In this document: one piece after another, positions 8,099-9,896 of the stretch
Layout: each line of letters starts with the position of its first letter
How positions within the stretch are numbered: the first letter of the stretch is position 1
NCBI GenBank assembly: GCA_015489145.1
Contig: WGAH01000176.1
Coordinates: 1-9,896 of the forward strand
Source: Deltaproteobacteria bacterium
Lineage (GTDB): Bacteria; Myxococcota_A; UBA796; UBA2385
Length of the DNA: 9,896 bases
Direction of reading: 5' to 3'
The notes under the pieces: generated by a model
What the model was told of the DNA's origin: nothing
Database searches by the model: none
Seen by the model: the letters and a program-made list of their open reading frames with translations, nothing else
Translations under genes and position numbers: made by a program

Positions 8099-8103
8099 GG
8101 AGG
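8099..8103 (+). promoter_or_regulatory. Ribosome binding site of the TPR gene
   Basis: GGAGG lies five bases before the ATG at 8109. The in-frame GTG at 8103 overlaps this motif and so is an unlikely start. The 36-base gap from the kinase stop (8073-8108) holds a 7-base inverted repeat (8078-8084 with 8093-8099) with no T-run after it. Confidence 0.6.
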
Positions 8104-8108
8104 TGGTC

Positions 8109-8687
8109 ATGGCGGCAGCGGACCGGGCCCTCGACGATCTCGGCGCGCGCTTCCTCGAAGCCCTCGAAGCCCGGCGCAAGGGCGACGTGGACGGCGCGGC
8201 GGAGCTGCTGCGCGGCGTGCTCAAGGTCGAGCCGCGGCTCCCGGAGCCCCACATGGAGCTGGCCCACATCCTGCTCGAGACCGGGCAGCTCGGCGAGGCC
8301 GAGGAGCACGCCCGGGAGGCGATCCGCCACCTCGAGGCCGGCGGGCAGTGGACCGACGACCTCCCGGAGTCCGTCATCCTCGGCATGGCCTGGGACATCC
8401 TCGGCGAGGTGCTGCGCCGCATCGCCGACTCGGACGAGGTGGTCTTCGGCGATCCCGCCCGCTTCGAGGCCCTGATGAAGGAGGCCCGCGCCGCCTTCGA
8501 CCGCGCCGCGCAAATCGACCCCTCCAACGAGCACGCCGGCGGCTGGTCGCGGGACTTCGACCTGCCCCCCATCGCCCGCCGGGCGCTGCGCGAGGTGGCC
8601 GGGGACGCCGGGGATTCCGACGGGGACGCCGGGGATTCCGACGGGGACGCCGGGGATTCCAGCGAGAGCGACGGGGATTCCGCCTGA
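8109..8687 (+). CDS. TPR-repeat protein with an acidic tandem-repeat tail
   Basis: The protein has 192 residues with no signal peptide or membrane segment, so it is probably cytoplasmic. Two TPR units are clear: about 13-44 (ALEARRKGDVDGAAELLRGV, then VEP) and about 46-78 (EPHMELAHILLETGQLGEAE, then EHAREAI). A third helix pair at about 119-143 (ARAAFDRAAQIDPSNEHA) is TPR-like, separated by a long insert with LGMAWDILGEVLRRI. TPR proteins act as protein-protein interaction scaffolds. From residue 165 the tail consists of repeated GDAGDSD units encoded by a 21-base tandem repeat. This tail is strongly acidic and presumably disordered; its D-x-D-G-D spacing resembles calcium-binding loops of thrombospondin-type-3 or dockerin proteins, but that match is weak. 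It follows the kinase by 36 bases and is likely in the same operon, so it may scaffold the kinase. No function is known. Confidence 0.8.
   Translation: MAAADRALDDLGARFLEALEARRKGDVDGAAELLRGVLKVEPRLPEPHMELAHILLETGQLGEAEEHAREAIRHLEAGGQWTDDLPESVILGMAWDILGEVLRRIADSDEVVFGDPARFEALMKEARAAFDRAAQIDPSNEHAGGWSRDFDLPPIARRALREVAGDAGDSDGDAGDSDGDAGDSSESDGDSA
8601..8660 (+). repeat. In-frame 21-base tandem repeat, three copies, in the TPR gene
   Basis: Two identical 21-base units (8601-8621 and 8622-8642) are followed by a third (8643-8660) that matches over 18 bases and then diverges. A partial fourth unit (GGGGATTCC) appears at 8673-8681. Each unit starts GGGGACGCCGGGGATTCC and encodes Gly-Asp-Ala-Gly-Asp-Ser-Asp. 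Because the period is a multiple of three, copy-number change would alter tail length without shifting the frame. Confidence 0.9.
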
Positions 8688-9704
8688 TCAGCGCGGGGCG
8701 TGCAGGATGCCCGGGAACTGCACGCCCTGCCGCGGGTCGATGCCGCGGTAGGGGGCCCGGGCCTGTCCCAGCTCGACGGTGAAGGCCATGCGGTCGAGGT
8801 AGACGCGGCCGTCCCGGGCGACGAGCTGCGGCGGCGGGTTCGGGAAGGGGCCGGCGATGCGAAAGGCGCCCACGACGGCCTCGTCGAGGGGGTCGGAACC
8901 CGAGGCCTCGGTGACCTCGATGTTCTCGAGGGCGCCGTTGCCGTCGAGGACGACGCTGACCACCGTGCGGTAGCGCGAGCGGGCGAAGCGCACCGAGGGT
9001 GGGATGTTGTCGAGGTTCTGCTTCCAGTAGAAGTTCACGAGCCGCCGGATGCGGTTGATGTAGGCGGCCCCGACGAACTCGCGGGTATTGAGGTTGACGG
9101 CGGTGCCCTTCTTCTCGTCGAGGAGGTCGTTGTTGGGGGCGCCGGCGAGCTCCTGGCTGCGCGAGGAGGCGGGCACGGGCTTCTGCAGGCCGTCCTTGTT
9201 GGTGACGAGGAAGGGGGAGGGGAGGGAGGCGAGGCGACCGTCCCGTTCGGGGTCGAAGCGGTCGTTGCCGACCTGGGCCCCGGTGGAGGGCTCGGTGACG
9301 TTGAGGTCGATGCGGTCCTCGAACTTGAGCTTGTCGTCGCGCGAGAAGCGGTTGGAGAGGACCTCGGGGTTGATCCGGTAGCGCTCGGTGCGGGTCTCCT
9401 CCTCGACCTTGCGGGACTGCTCGGCGAGGTAGTCGGCCTCGTCGGGCTCCTCCTCCTCGTCGGGCTGGGGAAGGTCGACGACCTGCCCGTCGAGGCGCTG
9501 CTCGGGCTCCTCCTCCTCGACCTCGGGTTCGGGCTCCTCGAAGACCAGCGTCACCGGCGTGGCCCGCCACTCGGGGGCGGGGGGCTCGGGCCAGATCCAG
9601 GTGAGCAGCCGCAGCACGACGACGTGAACCACCAGGGACAGGCCCAGGAAGGTGATCAGGGCGGCCAGGGTCGGGCCGCGTCGTCGGCGGGTGCGGGTTC
9701 CCAT
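8688..9704 (-). CDS. TonB-family energy transducer-like protein, myxobacterial type
   Basis: The protein has 338 residues. After MGTRTRRRRG comes one membrane segment at about 12-37 (LAALITFLGLSLVVHVVVLR), placing the rest in the periplasm. Residues of about 53-90 are rich in Glu and Pro, with little of the Lys-Pro typical of enterobacterial TonB. The C-terminal domain begins near NLNTREF (204-210), continues INRIRRLVNFYW (216-227), VVSVVLDGNGALENIEV and SGSDPLDEAVVGAF, and closes with PFPNPPP (286-292). This order matches TonB C-terminal domains of myxobacteria as I recall them. TonB proteins couple the proton gradient, through ExbB/ExbD, to outer-membrane transport; neither partner is in the window. 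The ATG at 9704 follows no good Shine-Dalgarno sequence. The frame is open to the window edge, but no in-frame ATG, GTG or TTG lies upstream there and the membrane segment fits this start. It converges on the TPR gene with no gap. Confidence 0.85.
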   Translation of the reverse strand: MGTRTRRRRGPTLAALITFLGLSLVVHVVVLRLLTWIWPEPPAPEWRATPVTLVFEEPEPEVEEEEPEQRLDGQVVDLPQPDEEEEPDEADYLAEQSRKVEEETRTERYRINPEVLSNRFSRDDKLKFEDRIDLNVTEPSTGAQVGNDRFDPERDGRLASLPSPFLVTNKDGLQKPVPASSRSQELAGAPNNDLLDEKKGTAVNLNTREFVGAAYINRIRRLVNFYWKQNLDNIPPSVRFARSRYRTVVSVVLDGNGALENIEVTEASGSDPLDEAVVGAFRIAGPFPNPPPQLVARDGRVYLDRMAFTVELGQARAPYRGIDPRQGVQFPGILHAPR

Positions 9705-9710
9705 GGGATG

Positions 9711-9744
9711 CCTATACCGTAGACACCCGGCCCGCGGGGCGCAA
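9711..9744 (-). promoter_or_regulatory. Weak candidate promoter of the tonB-family gene (near-leaderless)
   Basis: On the minus strand TTGCGC (9744-9739) is followed after 17 bases by TACGGT (9721-9716); each matches three of six consensus bases. The overlapping TATAGG (9716-9711) matches TATAAT at four positions but lacks a well-spaced -35. Either choice puts the transcript start within about 0-6 bases of the ATG at 9704, which would explain the missing Shine-Dalgarno sequence. These A/T-containing bases stand out in the GC-rich flank. Confidence 0.25.
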
Positions 9745-9749
9745 TCGCG

Positions 9750-9819
9750 GGAGCGCCGGCCTTGGAGCGCTGGCCTTGGAGCGCCGGCCTTGGAGCGTCG
9801 CCCTTTGAGCGCCGGCCGG
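9750..9819. repeat. 14-base tandem repeat, about five copies, upstream of the tonB-family gene
   Basis: Units GGAGCGCCGGCCTT (9750-9763), the same with one change (9764-9777, T at position 8), an exact copy (9778-9791), a two-change copy (9792-9805) and a degenerate copy (9806-9819). A further partial copy, GGAGCGCCGGCC, lies at 9841-9852. Each unit holds the palindrome GCCGGC. No gene is supported in 9705-9896; the stretch holds this array, an inverted repeat and the presumed promoter region. The role is unknown: it could be a replication-slippage product, a protein-binding array or the edge of a dispersed intergenic repeat family. Confidence 0.85.
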
Positions 9820-9832
9820 CATTCCCGTTGGA

Positions 9833-9858
9833 GCGGTCGAGGAGCGCCGGCCGACCGC
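9833..9858. repeat. Short inverted repeat beside the tandem array
   Basis: GCGGTCG (9833-9839) pairs perfectly with CGACCGC (9852-9858) around a 12-base loop that contains a stray copy of the 14-base unit core. A second small stem, CCGCC with GGCGG around a four-base loop, overlaps at 9855-9868. Neither is followed by a T-run, so a canonical terminator is not supported. In such GC-rich DNA short stems arise often by chance. Confidence 0.35.
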
Positions 9859-9896
9859 CCCGAGGCGGCGATCCTCGCGGCGGAGCCGTGCAGGAA

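Noticed and set aside
8078..8099. Seven-base inverted repeat between the kinase and TPR genes as a possible terminator
   Set aside because: It is followed directly by the Shine-Dalgarno sequence GGAGG and not by a T-run. Short GC stems are frequent in this composition.
8700..9722. Plus-strand frame of 340 codons antisense to the tonB-family gene
   Set aside because: It is an antisense shadow rich in Gly, Val, Glu and Asp; the minus-strand frame has a membrane segment and a TonB C-terminal domain.
9750..9852. The 14-base tandem units as a CRISPR array
   Set aside because: The units are directly adjacent with no unique spacers, and 14 bases is too short for a CRISPR repeat.
9705..9896. N-terminal extension of the tonB-family gene, or another gene, in the right-hand end
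   Set aside because: The minus-strand frame is open to the window edge, but it has no ATG, GTG or TTG in frame and translates the tandem repeat; no coding pattern is visible on either strand.

Overview
This window is very GC-rich, with third codon positions almost all G or C. It is densely packed with coding sequence and contains no RNA gene, insertion sequence, phage gene or CRISPR array that I can see. The TonB-family protein carries a C-terminal arrangement (NLNTREF, then IN-RIRRLV-FYW, then PFPNPPP) that I associate with myxobacterial and related deltaproteobacterial TonB proteins. Together with the GC content and the secreted multi-Ig proteins, this suggests an uncultured Myxococcota-like or other deltaproteobacterial Gram-negative. 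The taxonomy is inference.

Layout: six genes lie on the plus strand and one on the minus strand. At the left edge is the C-terminal tail of a probable ATPase/histidine-kinase-like protein (1-231). One base later begins a membrane-anchored FecR-domain protein with an Ig-like tail (233-1099). It overlaps by 13 bases a secreted protein with several Ig-like segments and a probable C-terminal outer-membrane beta-barrel (1087-3663). After a 54-base gap comes a 1,223-residue multidomain lipoprotein (3718-7389: IPT/TIG, about five Ig-like repeats, PKD, Big_5-like, FlgD-like). Its stop overlaps the start of a small soluble histidine kinase (7386-8072), and 36 bases later there is a TPR protein with an acidic tandem-repeat tail (8109-8687). 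A convergent tonB-family gene (8688-9704, minus) ends exactly where the TPR gene ends. The last 192 bases are non-coding as far as I can tell and hold a 14-base tandem repeat and a small inverted repeat.

Working model: tight spacing and overlaps make the plus-strand genes from 1 to 8687 a likely operon. It pairs large cell-surface Ig-domain proteins (one barrel-anchored, one lipid-anchored) with an inner-membrane FecR-like protein and at least one cytoplasmic kinase. A surface-structure or envelope-sensing module is a reasonable hypothesis, but no substrate, response regulator or sigma factor is visible here. The adjacent TonB-like protein could energise an outer-membrane process, but its ExbB/ExbD partners and receptor are not in the window. 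None of the gene products can be given a specific biological function from sequence alone.
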